Of a stretch of 64,000 nucleotides of DNA, positions 8,431 to 17,057 are shown piece by piece. The position numbers and the translations under genes are program-made. Below the pieces are notes generated by a model. It was not told where the DNA came from, did not search any database, and was given only the letters and a program-made list of their open reading frames with translations. How positions within the stretch are numbered: the stretch's first letter is position 1; each line of letters opens with the position of its first letter. Source of the DNA: DUOA01 sp012839095 (GTDB lineage Bacteria > Bacillota > Clostridia > Caldicoprobacterales > DTU083); contig JBMNJE010000002.1 of the NCBI GenBank assembly GCA_050951505.1, positions 1-64,000 of the forward strand. The letters are read 5' to 3'.

Positions 8431-9363
8431 ATGAACAACAGAAGCCTGGAGCATTCCTGGAAAAGGTTAATGAAAAATGTGCGCAAGGATAAATATCTCT
8501 TGCTGCTGGTTTCCCCTGTTCTCCTGTACTATTTTATATTCCACTATGTACCGATGTACGGGGCAATAATTGCCTTTATGGATTTTTCACCGGGGCAGAC
8601 TATTTTGAGCAGCCAATGGGTGGGCTTCAGGTGGTTTCAGGAATTTTTCCGCTCTGTTTTTTTCAGAAGGCTGATTTCCAACACCGTCATATTGAGCGGA
8701 CTGAGTCTTATTTTCAGTTTTCCCGTTCCCATTGTCTTTGCCCTGATGCTCAATGAGATGCGGCGAAAAACCCTGAAGAGGGTTGTGCAGACTGTCAGCT
8801 ATCTGCCCCATTTCATTTCACTGGTAGTAATGGTAGGCATACTTTCCAACTTCTTATCTCCTACTGACGGAATCGTAAACCAGATCCTTGTAAGAATGGG
8901 GAAGGAGCCCATAGACTTTATGGGTGACTCAGCCTGGTTCAGGCCCCTTTATATAGGGTCCGGCATATGGCAGAGTTTTGGCTGGAATTCCATCATATAT
9001 ATGGCAGCCCTGACAAGCATAGATCCCCATCTTTACGAAGCTGCCAGAATTGACGGATGCAGCCGCCTGCAGGAAATCAGGCATATTACGATACCGGGAC
9101 TGATGCCCACGGCTGTGATGCTGCTGATACTTGCCCTGGGCAATCTGATGAATGTGGGCTTTGAGAAAATAATTCTCATGTACAGCCCCGCCACCTATGA
9201 TGTAGCCGATGTGATTTCCAGCTATGTATACAGAAGGGGAATACTCGGCGCTCAGTACAGCTTCGGTGCGGCAGTGGGTCTTTTTAATTCAGTTATAAAT
9301 TTTGCACTTTTGATAAGCGTTAACAAAATAAGCAGGCACCTGACACAAATAGGCCTGTGGTAG
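8431..9363 (+). CDS. ABC sugar transporter permease, LplB-type
   Basis: 310 residues, about six membrane helices. The N terminus KDKYLLLLVSPVLLYYFIFHYVPMYG is typical of the LplB/MalF class (shown in two parts here: KDKYLLLLVSPVLL, YYFIFHYVPMYG). The EAA loop that docks to the ATPase reads LYEAARIDGCSRLQEIRHI near residue 210. It forms a heterodimer with the next gene's product. The gene is preceded by GGAGCGAAAC and lies 34 bp after the binding-protein gene, within the same transcription unit. Confidence 0.92.
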   Translation: MNNRSLEHSWKRLMKNVRKDKYLLLLVSPVLLYYFIFHYVPMYGAIIAFMDFSPGQTILSSQWVGFRWFQEFFRSVFFRRLISNTVILSGLSLIFSFPVPIVFALMLNEMRRKTLKRVVQTVSYLPHFISLVVMVGILSNFLSPTDGIVNQILVRMGKEPIDFMGDSAWFRPLYIGSGIWQSFGWNSIIYMAALTSIDPHLYEAARIDGCSRLQEIRHITIPGLMPTAVMLLILALGNLMNVGFEKIILMYSPATYDVADVISSYVYRRGILGAQYSFGAAVGLFNSVINFALLISVNKISRHLTQIGLW

Positions 9364-9375
9364 AGGAAAAGAAAC

Positions 9376-10266
9376 ATGACAGATGGAAGAGCAGTTAGCA
9401 GATCTAAAATAAGTATAGGGGATATGGCTTTGGAGTTGTTTATGATACTGACAGCTGTTATCACCCTGTACCCATTTGTCTACATTATCAGCATGTCCAT
9501 CAGCGAGCCCGGTGCAGTTCTGGCTCAGGAGGTCTGGCTGCTGCCCAGGGGTTTCTCCCTGGGTTCCTATAATATGGTGTTTGAGAACAGGGAAATATGG
9601 ACATCATATGGGAATACCATCTGGTATACTCTGGTGGGCACCACAATCAATGTTGCCTTTACTCTGATGGGTGCCTACGCCCTTTCCAGAAAAGAGTTTT
9701 TTGCCCGAAACGGCATCATGATTTATATTGCCATAACCATGTTTTTCAACGGAGGGCTAATACCGACATTTCTTCTTGTTAACAGTCTGGGAATGTACAA
9801 CAGCAGATGGGCTATGGTAATACCCGGCGCCATCAGTGCATGGAACCTTATTATAGCTAGAACCTATTTTCAGACCTCCCTGCCAGACAGCCTGCCCGAA
9901 TCGGCCAGGCTGGACGGGGCTACCGACATTGGTATCTTTCTGAAAATTGTCCTGCCCCTGTCTGCGCCGATTGTAGCGGTGTTAACAATCTTTTATGCGG
10001 TAGGACACTGGAATGCCTGGTTCAATGCCATGCTGTATTTAAGTGATTCCACCCTTCATCCCCTGCAGCTTTTCCTCAGGAAGATACTTCTCATGAATTC
10101 ACCGGATTTTCTCCAGGGAATGGAGGATGCCTTTGAGCGGGTGGCTTATGCCATTCAGCTGAAATATGCCAGCATAGTGGTGGCAGCCCTTCCTATTATA
10201 TGCATCTATCCTTTCGTACAGAAGTACTTTGTGAAAGGTGTCATGCTGGGAGCTATTAAAGAATAG
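9376..10266 (+). CDS. ABC sugar transporter permease, YtcP/LplC-type
   Basis: 296 residues with six predicted helices. EAA loop LPESARLDGATDIGIFLKI near residue 177, and the family C-terminal end YFVKGVMLGAIKE. Partner of the preceding permease, 12 bp downstream of it. Together with the lipoprotein at 6756 they form an importer for an oligosaccharide. After this gene there is a 96-bp gap to the isomerase gene at 10363 without a visible terminator, so the transcript may continue. Confidence 0.92.
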   Translation: MTDGRAVSRSKISIGDMALELFMILTAVITLYPFVYIISMSISEPGAVLAQEVWLLPRGFSLGSYNMVFENREIWTSYGNTIWYTLVGTTINVAFTLMGAYALSRKEFFARNGIMIYIAITMFFNGGLIPTFLLVNSLGMYNSRWAMVIPGAISAWNLIIARTYFQTSLPDSLPESARLDGATDIGIFLKIVLPLSAPIVAVLTIFYAVGHWNAWFNAMLYLSDSTLHPLQLFLRKILLMNSPDFLQGMEDAFERVAYAIQLKYASIVVAALPIICIYPFVQKYFVKGVMLGAIKE

Positions 10267-10362
10267 CAGAAATTAGATAAGGGCCATAAACATTGTATTG
10301 AATTCATTGCAAAACTGCAATATGAAAAATAACACAACCATATTAACTTAGGAGGGATTTCA

Positions 10363-11163
10363 TTGATTAAGCTTGGGGTTAACTCGGTTCTTTTTTCAGG
10401 GTACGATTTTGCGACAGCAGTAAAGCACATTGCCCTTGCCGGATATGATGGAGTGGAGATTTCGGCAATAAAGGGAATGTGCGAGCATCTGGAACTGGAT
10501 CGGTGGCAGGAACAGGCCTCTGAACTGAAACAGGTGGTATCGGATCATGGATTGGAATTTCTGGCTATGGAGGTTGCCTCCCTGGATGAGGATCGGCTGA
10601 AGAAAGCCTTTGAGGCCGGAGCGGAGATAGGAATACCGGTTGTCAATGTGGGACCGGGAGGGAAAACCGGAGTTGAGGAAGACTTGCAGCAGACCATAGC
10701 TCACCTGGCCAGGATGTCTGATTTGGCTCATTCCTATGGTGTAACTCTCTGCGTAAAAGCCCATGTCGGAGCTTCCATTTACAATACTCCAACCACCCTG
10801 CGGGCTATGAATGAAATAAAATCGCCGGGTTTTGGCATAGACATGGATCCCAGTCATATTTACCGTTCGGGTGAGGATCCGGAGAAAGCCCTTCCCCAGG
10901 TATTGGAGAGAGTAAAGCATATTCATATAAGAGACTGCATTGAAAGGGTGGGCAGCCCGGGAACACCTCCCAATCAGGCTTGCGGCCGGGGCAACATTGA
11001 CCTGTTTGCTTATTGCAAGGCCATGGTGGACGGAGGATATTCCGGCCCTGTAAACTTAGAGGTCATTGGAGCAGGAGAACTGTCCCTGCCCGAGGTTTGC
11101 ATAATTGCTGCTGAAAGCTACGGCTATCTGAATGCCTGCCTGAAGAAGCTTGGTGCCAGATAA
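10363..11163 (+). CDS. Sugar phosphate isomerase/epimerase-like TIM barrel protein
   Basis: 266 residues; TTG start behind a strong AGGAGG. Xylose-isomerase-like (AP endonuclease 2) TIM barrel: IKLGVNSVLF start, YDGVEIS (metal-side strand), GFGIDMDPSHIYRSG and KHIHIRDC carrying likely Asp/His metal ligands, and a late Glu (NLEVIGAGE). Members isomerise or epimerise sugars or act as inosose-type dehydratases. Located between the importer and the sulfatase-fold gene. A second, different family member is at 16069. Exact reaction unknown. Confidence 0.8.
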   Translation: MIKLGVNSVLFSGYDFATAVKHIALAGYDGVEISAIKGMCEHLELDRWQEQASELKQVVSDHGLEFLAMEVASLDEDRLKKAFEAGAEIGIPVVNVGPGGKTGVEEDLQQTIAHLARMSDLAHSYGVTLCVKAHVGASIYNTPTTLRAMNEIKSPGFGIDMDPSHIYRSGEDPEKALPQVLERVKHIHIRDCIERVGSPGTPPNQACGRGNIDLFAYCKAMVDGGYSGPVNLEVIGAGELSLPEVCIIAAESYGYLNACLKKLGAR

Positions 11164-11260
11164 AACCCTGCTTTATCGATTACCTTTACTCAATACGGCA
11201 TGCAGAATGCTCCGAAACCGGAGTGGCATTATACAAAAAGCATGAAGGGAGAAGAATTTG

Positions 11261-12658
11261 ATGAGTAAGAAACCTAATCTCTTGTTTTTCGGAATAGACA
11301 GTCTTCGGTCTGATCATATGAGCTTGTATGGATATCACAGGCTTACCACACCTCATATGGATAAATTTGCCCAGGGAGGGGTAGTGTTTAAAAACACATT
11401 CAGCCCCAGCATCCCCACTACACCCGGTTATGCATCCATGCTGACGGGTATGGATTGCTTCGGTACTGATGTGGTGGCCCTGCGTCATGAGGGTGAAATG
11501 AGAAGAGATCTTCCCACCCTTGCAGAGGTACTGAAGGCCAATGGTTACAATACAACCTGCATCGGCTTTACAGGTAATCCCGCCTCCCGGGGCTTCGATA
11601 AGTACATCGACTACGCCGGCTGGGGTTCCTATGAAGAGGGAAGAAGCCCCAAAGCCGAAAACCTGAACGAGGTAGCCATTCCCGAACTTAAGCGGCTGGC
11701 AGAGCAGAAAGAGCCCTTCTTCCTCTTCCTGCGCCATATGGATCCCCATTCTCCATACTTGCCGCCCGGTCCTTTTGAGAGAATTTTCTATGCCGGAAAC
11801 GAATTTGATCCTGAAAACAAATCATTGGAACCGGTATACAACTTCAAGCCCTTTGTAGACTATTTCAGAGAGTGGTTCCCTCCGGGTGTGACCGACAAAG
11901 ATTATATCATTGCCCAGTATGACGGTGCTGTAGCCTATATGGACGCCTGCATCCAGAATATCTTTGCCGTAGTGGAAGAGATGGGTATTGAAGAGGAAAC
12001 CCTGATTGTCATCACCTCTGACCATGGAGAAACCCTTCACGATCATGAATGCTGGTATGATCACCACGGTCTGTATGACTGCACACTGACCGTCCCCCTC
12101 ATTTTCCGCTATCCGGGCAAGGTTCCGGCAGGTCAGAGACATGCTGACTACTGCCAGCACAAGGACATAATGCCTACCGTCCTGGAAATCATGGGCATTG
12201 AATATGAAGGTGAATTTGACGGAAACAGCCTGGTTCCCCTTATGAAAGGTGAATGGAGGGAAAGGGAGCCGGAGTTCTACATTACGGAGTGCACCTGGAT
12301 GAGGAAACATGGCTGGAGAACTCCTGAATGGAAGCTGATCCGTGCCCTGGAGCCTGATTTCCACTTCAAACCGGAGGTAGAGCTTTACAACCTGATAAAA
12401 GATCCGGATGAGAATAATAATGTAGCTGAGCAGGAGCCTGAAGTGGTGGCAATGCTGACCGCCAGGATGGAGGCCCATATAGCAAAACGGACCAGGGAAA
12501 CAGGCAGGGAAAACCCCATGTATACCAATCTCAACTGGCATGGCAAGGGAACAGGTCCCTTCAAGAGCTCACAGGAAGCATATGACACCATGCACATTGG
12601 TTCACCAAAGGCAGCGCAAAAGCTGCAGGCCGGGGAGAACGACGAGGGGGAAGAATAA
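11261..12658 (+). CDS. Sulfatase-fold hydrolase with Thr in place of the formylglycine Cys
   Basis: 465 residues; ATG 11261 chosen over the in-frame TTG 11258 because GAAGGGAG is well spaced. Alkaline-phosphatase superfamily core: first metal strand FFGIDSLRSDHMSLYG (Asp13), late metal motif TSDHGETLHDHE near residue 250. At the active site, where type I sulfatases have CxPxR followed by LLTG, this reads TTPGYASMLTG (residues 53-63): Cys is Thr53 and Arg is Tyr57. It therefore cannot form formylglycine. Thr nucleophiles are used by nucleotide pyrophosphatases/phosphodiesterases in the superfamily, so a phosphodiester or other ester activity is more likely than sulfate release. No signal peptide, so cytoplasmic. 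Followed two bases later by the oxidoreductase start at 12661. Confidence 0.85.
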   Translation: MSKKPNLLFFGIDSLRSDHMSLYGYHRLTTPHMDKFAQGGVVFKNTFSPSIPTTPGYASMLTGMDCFGTDVVALRHEGEMRRDLPTLAEVLKANGYNTTCIGFTGNPASRGFDKYIDYAGWGSYEEGRSPKAENLNEVAIPELKRLAEQKEPFFLFLRHMDPHSPYLPPGPFERIFYAGNEFDPENKSLEPVYNFKPFVDYFREWFPPGVTDKDYIIAQYDGAVAYMDACIQNIFAVVEEMGIEEETLIVITSDHGETLHDHECWYDHHGLYDCTLTVPLIFRYPGKVPAGQRHADYCQHKDIMPTVLEIMGIEYEGEFDGNSLVPLMKGEWREREPEFYITECTWMRKHGWRTPEWKLIRALEPDFHFKPEVELYNLIKDPDENNNVAEQEPEVVAMLTARMEAHIAKRTRETGRENPMYTNLNWHGKGTGPFKSSQEAYDTMHIGSPKAAQKLQAGENDEGEE

Positions 12659-12660
12659 GA

Positions 12661-13659
12661 ATGAAGGTTTGTGTAATTGGAATGGGTCATATTGGCAATC
12701 TTCATGCCGATATTTACAAAGAGGATGAAATGGTTGAGCTGGCAGGGGTATGCGATATCATTGAGGAACGTGCCAGGAGGGCAGGGGAACGCTTAGGCGT
12801 CCCCTGGTTCCTGGATGCACAGCAGATGCTGGATGAAGTAAAGCCGGACCTTTGCAGCGTAACAACCGGGGGATACGAGTACGGCAGCGATCACTACAAA
12901 CCTACAATGGAGGCACTTGCTGCAGGATGTCATGTACTTTGCGAAAAGCCTCTCAGCAATGATATAGGTGAGGCCGCAGAAATGGTGGCTCTTGCCCGGG
13001 AACAGGGTCTGTGTCTGGGCACAAACATGAACCACAGATTTACTCCTGCAGCCAGACAGGCAAAGCAGTGGCAGCTGGACGGCCGTATCGGAGATCTGCT
13101 CTTTGTAAACATGGCCCTTTGGATAGGGAAGTTTCAGGAACTGGAGTCCCCATATTATCACCTTAAGGCACTTAATCCCCACAGCGTGGATATTATGAGG
13201 CATTTTTGCGGCGATATAGAAAAGGTGCATTGCTTTGCCATGAAGGCCCCCGGCCGCAACATCTGGTCTACGGCTTCTATAAACATGAAGTTCAAGAACG
13301 GGATAGTAGGCCATCTGACCAGCAGCTATGACATCGAACGGGGGCATCCCATGGAACGCTGTGAAGTGGCAGGAACCAAGGGACGTTTGGTTATAGAGGA
13401 CATGTGGAGGGAAGCCACCCTGTATCCTGCAGGAAATCTGGAAAAACGGGTATTTACCAATCCGGTATTCGGCGGCTACCGCGGGTTCGACGACACCTTC
13501 CGCAGCCGCATCCGCAGCTTTGTAAGACAGGTGGCAGACGGCACGCCGCCTGAGCAGATAGATGGTTCAGGCGCTGACGGCCTGGCTGCCCAGAGAGTGA
13601 TACAGGCTGCCATTGTATCTCTGGATACAGGAAGGGTAGTAGAGGTGGACTCTCTGTAA
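12661..13659 (+). CDS. Gfo/Idh/MocA-family oxidoreductase, second copy
   Basis: 332 residues. N-terminal Rossmann motif VIGMGHIGNLHADIY, CEKPLSND (EKP motif) near residue 97, NMNHRFTPAAR near residue 120, and C-terminal domain ending in GSGADGLAAQRVIQAAI. Obvious paralogue of the protein at 5718. Only two bases separate it from the preceding gene, so translation is coupled. Keeping both copies in one locus suggests two different oxidation states or substrates. Substrate not determinable. Confidence 0.9.
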   Translation: MKVCVIGMGHIGNLHADIYKEDEMVELAGVCDIIEERARRAGERLGVPWFLDAQQMLDEVKPDLCSVTTGGYEYGSDHYKPTMEALAAGCHVLCEKPLSNDIGEAAEMVALAREQGLCLGTNMNHRFTPAARQAKQWQLDGRIGDLLFVNMALWIGKFQELESPYYHLKALNPHSVDIMRHFCGDIEKVHCFAMKAPGRNIWSTASINMKFKNGIVGHLTSSYDIERGHPMERCEVAGTKGRLVIEDMWREATLYPAGNLEKRVFTNPVFGGYRGFDDTFRSRIRSFVRQVADGTPPEQIDGSGADGLAAQRVIQAAIVSLDTGRVVEVDSL

Positions 13660-13697
13660 TTCCGCAGTACAGCAATGATAACGGAAGTGGATTTTAT

Positions 13698-15095
13698 ATG
13701 AAGCCGAATATTTTACTAATTGTAGCAGATCAGCAACGCTATGACTGTATCGGATACTCAAAGCAGTATCCCGTCCAAACACCCAATATTGATCGGCTTG
13801 CAGAGGAAGGAGTATGGTTTACCAATGCCTATACTCCTATTCCCATCTGTGCTCCGGCCAGGCAGGCTTTATTGAACGGCAGGCGGCCGGAAACCTTCGG
13901 CGCATTGTGGAACTATGGCATATCTCTGGATGTTCCTGCCTTATCCCCCGATGAGTATACCTGGGTCAGGGACATGGGCGAATCAGGCTATCGAAGTACT
14001 TTCATCGGGAAATGGAGCGGTCATCCTGAGCACGGGCCCTGCCGGTATGGATTTAATAACTATGTAAGCCTGCAGGATTATTCGCATTTCAGAAAAGAGA
14101 AGTATCCTGACGCGGAATATAGGAAGAGCTGGATGGGAGAAGTGGATCCTGTGCCCTATCAGGATAATGTTTCCCATTGGCTGGCGGAAGAGGCAGTAAA
14201 GCAGCTGAAACAGTATTCGACAGGGGAGGAACCCTGGCATATCCGCCTGGATTTTCCCGGGCCTCATCTGCCCTGCCGGCCGTCCGCCGAGTTTGCCAGC
14301 ATGTATCAGGGAAAGGACATTCCACCCTGGCCCAGTTTTAAAGAAACATTTCACAACAAGCCCTATATTCAGATGCAGCAGCTTTACAGCTGGGATATAG
14401 AGGACTATACATGGGACGACTGGCAGGAAACAGTTGCACTCTATTACGCCACTATATCAGAAATTGATCATGCCATAGGCTCGGTGCTTAAAGCACTGGA
14501 GGAAACGGGACAGGCAGAAAACACAATTGTAATTTATACCACCGACCATGGGGATATGTGCGGCAGCCATAGGATGATTGACAAGCATTATATCATGTAC
14601 GACGATGTGGTCAGGGTGCCTTTGGTGATTCGCTGGCCTGGAGTAATACCTCCTTCTCAGGTAAGGCATGAGTTTGTATGTCACTTCCTGGATCTTCCGC
14701 CTACCCTGCTGGATATGCAGGGAAAGAAAGTACCGGAATTTTTCTCCGGCCGTTCCCTCTTGCCTCTGCTTCGGGGAGGACAGGCAGAAGACTGGCGTAC
14801 AGAAGCGGTTTCCACATACAATGGACAGCAATTCGGTTTGTACACCCAGCGCATGATAAGGAATAATGACTGGAAGTATATCTGGAATACTACTGATATA
14901 GATGAACTGTATGACTTGAGAAAAGACCCTCATGAGTTATATAATGTAATTGATCGGGAAGAGAATCAGGCTGTTGTAGCAGAACTGAGAGGCAGATTAT
15001 ATGAGACCCTGCTCAGGGAAGGCGACGGACTGGTAAAATCCCCCTGGATGAAGAATCAGTTGCTAAATAACAGGAAGATCAATTACAGGGCCTGA
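13698..15095 (+). CDS. Type I sulfatase, cysteine-type
   Basis: 465 residues. Hydrolyses sulfate esters on a glycan fragment. Signature ICAPARQALLNG (50-61) contains C51-x-P-x-R55, the site converted to formylglycine. Metal and catalytic motifs: IVADQQRYD at the N terminus, TTDHGDMCGSH near residue 282 and IDKHYIMYDDVVRVP after it. There is no signal peptide, so it would act in the cytoplasm after import. In anaerobes Cys-type sulfatases need a radical-SAM activator (anSME); none is in the window, so it must be encoded elsewhere. Sits between the second oxidoreductase and the AraC gene. Confidence 0.92.
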   Translation: MKPNILLIVADQQRYDCIGYSKQYPVQTPNIDRLAEEGVWFTNAYTPIPICAPARQALLNGRRPETFGALWNYGISLDVPALSPDEYTWVRDMGESGYRSTFIGKWSGHPEHGPCRYGFNNYVSLQDYSHFRKEKYPDAEYRKSWMGEVDPVPYQDNVSHWLAEEAVKQLKQYSTGEEPWHIRLDFPGPHLPCRPSAEFASMYQGKDIPPWPSFKETFHNKPYIQMQQLYSWDIEDYTWDDWQETVALYYATISEIDHAIGSVLKALEETGQAENTIVIYTTDHGDMCGSHRMIDKHYIMYDDVVRVPLVIRWPGVIPPSQVRHEFVCHFLDLPPTLLDMQGKKVPEFFSGRSLLPLLRGGQAEDWRTEAVSTYNGQQFGLYTQRMIRNNDWKYIWNTTDIDELYDLRKDPHELYNVIDREENQAVVAELRGRLYETLLREGDGLVKSPWMKNQLLNNRKINYRA

Positions 15096-15117
15096 TCGGG
15101 CTTATGAGGTGATATGA

Positions 15118-15990
15118 GTGTCCCAGGTAAATCTGCTGGACGGGAGAGATTTTTTCGAACATGGATCTATTCCTATAACGGTGATGATCGCGCAGCACAA
15201 CACAAGCATGATGTATCATTCTCACTCTTTCTATGAATTCGTATATATTGATCGGGGGTTCTCCACTCACTTTTTCAATGATACCACAGCACTGCTGACA
15301 CCCGGCGATATATTCGGCATCCGGCCGGGAGACGTCCATGGTTATGTTTATCCCAAGAATACCAAGCTGTATAACTGCCTCTTTAACCTGGAGGCATTGG
15401 AATCGGAACTGGATGAGATTAAGACCCTGCCGGGTATTGCTCAGATTATGGATACGGAAAATCCCCCGGTGTGGCGGCGAATACGTTTAGGGCCGGCTGC
15501 ACGGAAGGATGTCGTTTCCTGTCTGGAGCGTATGAGGCTGGAAAGCGAATATCATCATCTTGGATGGGAGATCCGCCTGAAGGGATTGTTGATGGAGTTT
15601 CTGGTGCTGTATTCCCGTTCCTACCTGGAACAGCGAAACGAAAATGAAGCCGGAGAGTATAAGTATACTCAGTACATGTATAAGGCACTGGAGTATATAG
15701 AGGATTATTATACGGAAAGCATTTTGGTGGAGGAGATAGCAGCCTTTATCGGACTGAGCACAGACTACTTCTCCAGAATGTTCAAGCAGTTTACCGGGCT
15801 GACACCGGTGGAATATATACGGTATGTGAGACTGGCCAAGGCTGCCGAGCTGCTCAGACAGCCTGACATATCCATTGCCGATGTGGCCATGCAGGTAGGC
15901 TTTGAGGACCAGGGCTATTTCTCAAGACTGTTCAAGCAGGTGATAGGAGTCAGTCCATCCCGTTTTCAGCGGGAAAACAGCCTTGTATAA
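15118..15990 (+). CDS. AraC-family transcriptional regulator with N-terminal cupin
   Basis: 290 residues, GTG start behind GAGGTGAT. The N-terminal half is an AraC-type sugar-sensing cupin (MYHSHSFYEFVYIDRG, LTPGDIFGIRPGDVHGY). The C-terminal 100 residues hold two helix-turn-helices (ILVEEIAAFIGLSTDYFSRM; ISIADVAMQVGFEDQGYFSR). It lies inside the carbohydrate locus, 22 bp after the sulfatase, and is the obvious candidate local activator. The promoter near 5671 with a poor -35 would fit activation. Confidence 0.92.
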   Translation: MSQVNLLDGRDFFEHGSIPITVMIAQHNTSMMYHSHSFYEFVYIDRGFSTHFFNDTTALLTPGDIFGIRPGDVHGYVYPKNTKLYNCLFNLEALESELDEIKTLPGIAQIMDTENPPVWRRIRLGPAARKDVVSCLERMRLESEYHHLGWEIRLKGLLMEFLVLYSRSYLEQRNENEAGEYKYTQYMYKALEYIEDYYTESILVEEIAAFIGLSTDYFSRMFKQFTGLTPVEYIRYVRLAKAAELLRQPDISIADVAMQVGFEDQGYFSRLFKQVIGVSPSRFQRENSLV

Positions 15991-16068
15991 GGAAATATTA
16001 AATAGAATAAGCAATATAGCGGTCCGGTTTAAGGTTTTGCTGCAGAGCAAGCAAGAGAGGGGATTTAT

Positions 16069-16881
16069 ATGGATGTTGGTGTAGTAAGCAGAAGCTTTCC
16101 TCATTTGAAAAACAGGGATATTGCGGAATTCCTTAGCAGAAACAATTTTAGGTGGACGGAACTGTGCTTTTCCAGTATTGATGCAAAATATTGGGTTTAT
16201 AACGGAAGATCGGATCTTTCCACGCTTACCGATGAAAGGGCGGCGGAACTTATATCCGATTACCGTAAAAGTAATGTGGAGGTAGTCTCCATAGGGGTCT
16301 TTACCAATCTGCTGGAGCCGGATGAGCAGGAGCTGGCTGAAAACCTTGCATATTTTGAAGCCCATATGAGAATTGCAGGCCGGAATAAGATTCCCTATGT
16401 GGCAACGGAATGCGGCTTTATACCCGGCAGGCGGGGGATTTGTGCAGATACCTATGAAGCAGATTTCCAGAGACTGCTGAAAAGCTTGAAATGGCTGACC
16501 AATAAGGCGGAGGAATATGATGTTGTTGTTGCCCTGGAGCCATGTGTACTGGATGTGGTGCCCAGTGCTAAAAGAATGAGAGACCTGATAGAGCAGGTTG
16601 AGTCGGATCGGCTTAAGGTGCTTCTGGATCCGGCTAATTTGATTGCCAACAGCTCGGAAGAGGATATGTTCCACTACCTTGCCCCTCATATTGCTTATTT
16701 TCACGGCAAGGATCGCAGGGTTAACGATGCTTACGGGCGGGTTGTCGGCGACGGTGACATTGACTGGCCCTTGTTTTTCAGTCTCTACCATATCCATACA
16801 CCAGGGGTTCCCTTTATATTGGAATATGTAAACATCGACAATGTATGTGAGATACGCGACCGGGTTTTGCTTTCTTCTTAA
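16069..16881 (+). CDS. Sugar phosphate isomerase/epimerase-like TIM barrel protein, second
   Basis: 270 residues; GAGGGGATTTAT precedes ATG 16069. Same broad xylose-isomerase-like barrel as 10363 but only distantly similar. Likely metal ligands: VVALEPCVLD (Glu) near residue 160, KVLLDPANLI (Asp) near 188, YFHGKDRRVND (His) near 208 and a late Glu (FILEYVN). Placed after the AraC gene and before the glycosidase-like gene. Probably isomerises or epimerises a sugar released in the pathway; substrate unknown. Confidence 0.8.
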   Translation: MDVGVVSRSFPHLKNRDIAEFLSRNNFRWTELCFSSIDAKYWVYNGRSDLSTLTDERAAELISDYRKSNVEVVSIGVFTNLLEPDEQELAENLAYFEAHMRIAGRNKIPYVATECGFIPGRRGICADTYEADFQRLLKSLKWLTNKAEEYDVVVALEPCVLDVVPSAKRMRDLIEQVESDRLKVLLDPANLIANSSEEDMFHYLAPHIAYFHGKDRRVNDAYGRVVGDGDIDWPLFFSLYHIHTPGVPFILEYVNIDNVCEIRDRVLLSS

Positions 16882-16888
16882 ACCCGGT
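16859..16888 (+). terminator. Hairpin at the end of the isomerase gene
   Basis: ACCGGGTTT (16859-16867) pairs perfectly with AAACCCGGT (16880-16888), overlapping the stop codon. The following tract is only moderately T-rich, so it may be a weak terminator or a 3'-end stabiliser. Confidence 0.45.
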
Positions 16889-17057
16889 TGTGCTTTCTCA
16901 TGCGCAAAACAGAATAATATCAACAGTTTCCTCTTATTACCAAACTGGTTAGGATTTCTATTTTTGCAGGCAACCGTCAGCGCGTTCATCGAAATTATTA
17001 ATGGGATATGAATTCCGATAAGCAGACCCATCATTGCTGTTTGGAGAGTGGTGTTTA

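Noticed and set aside
11822..12541. 239-codon open frame on the minus strand
   Set aside because: Shadow of the sulfatase-fold gene; no family features and no ribosome site.
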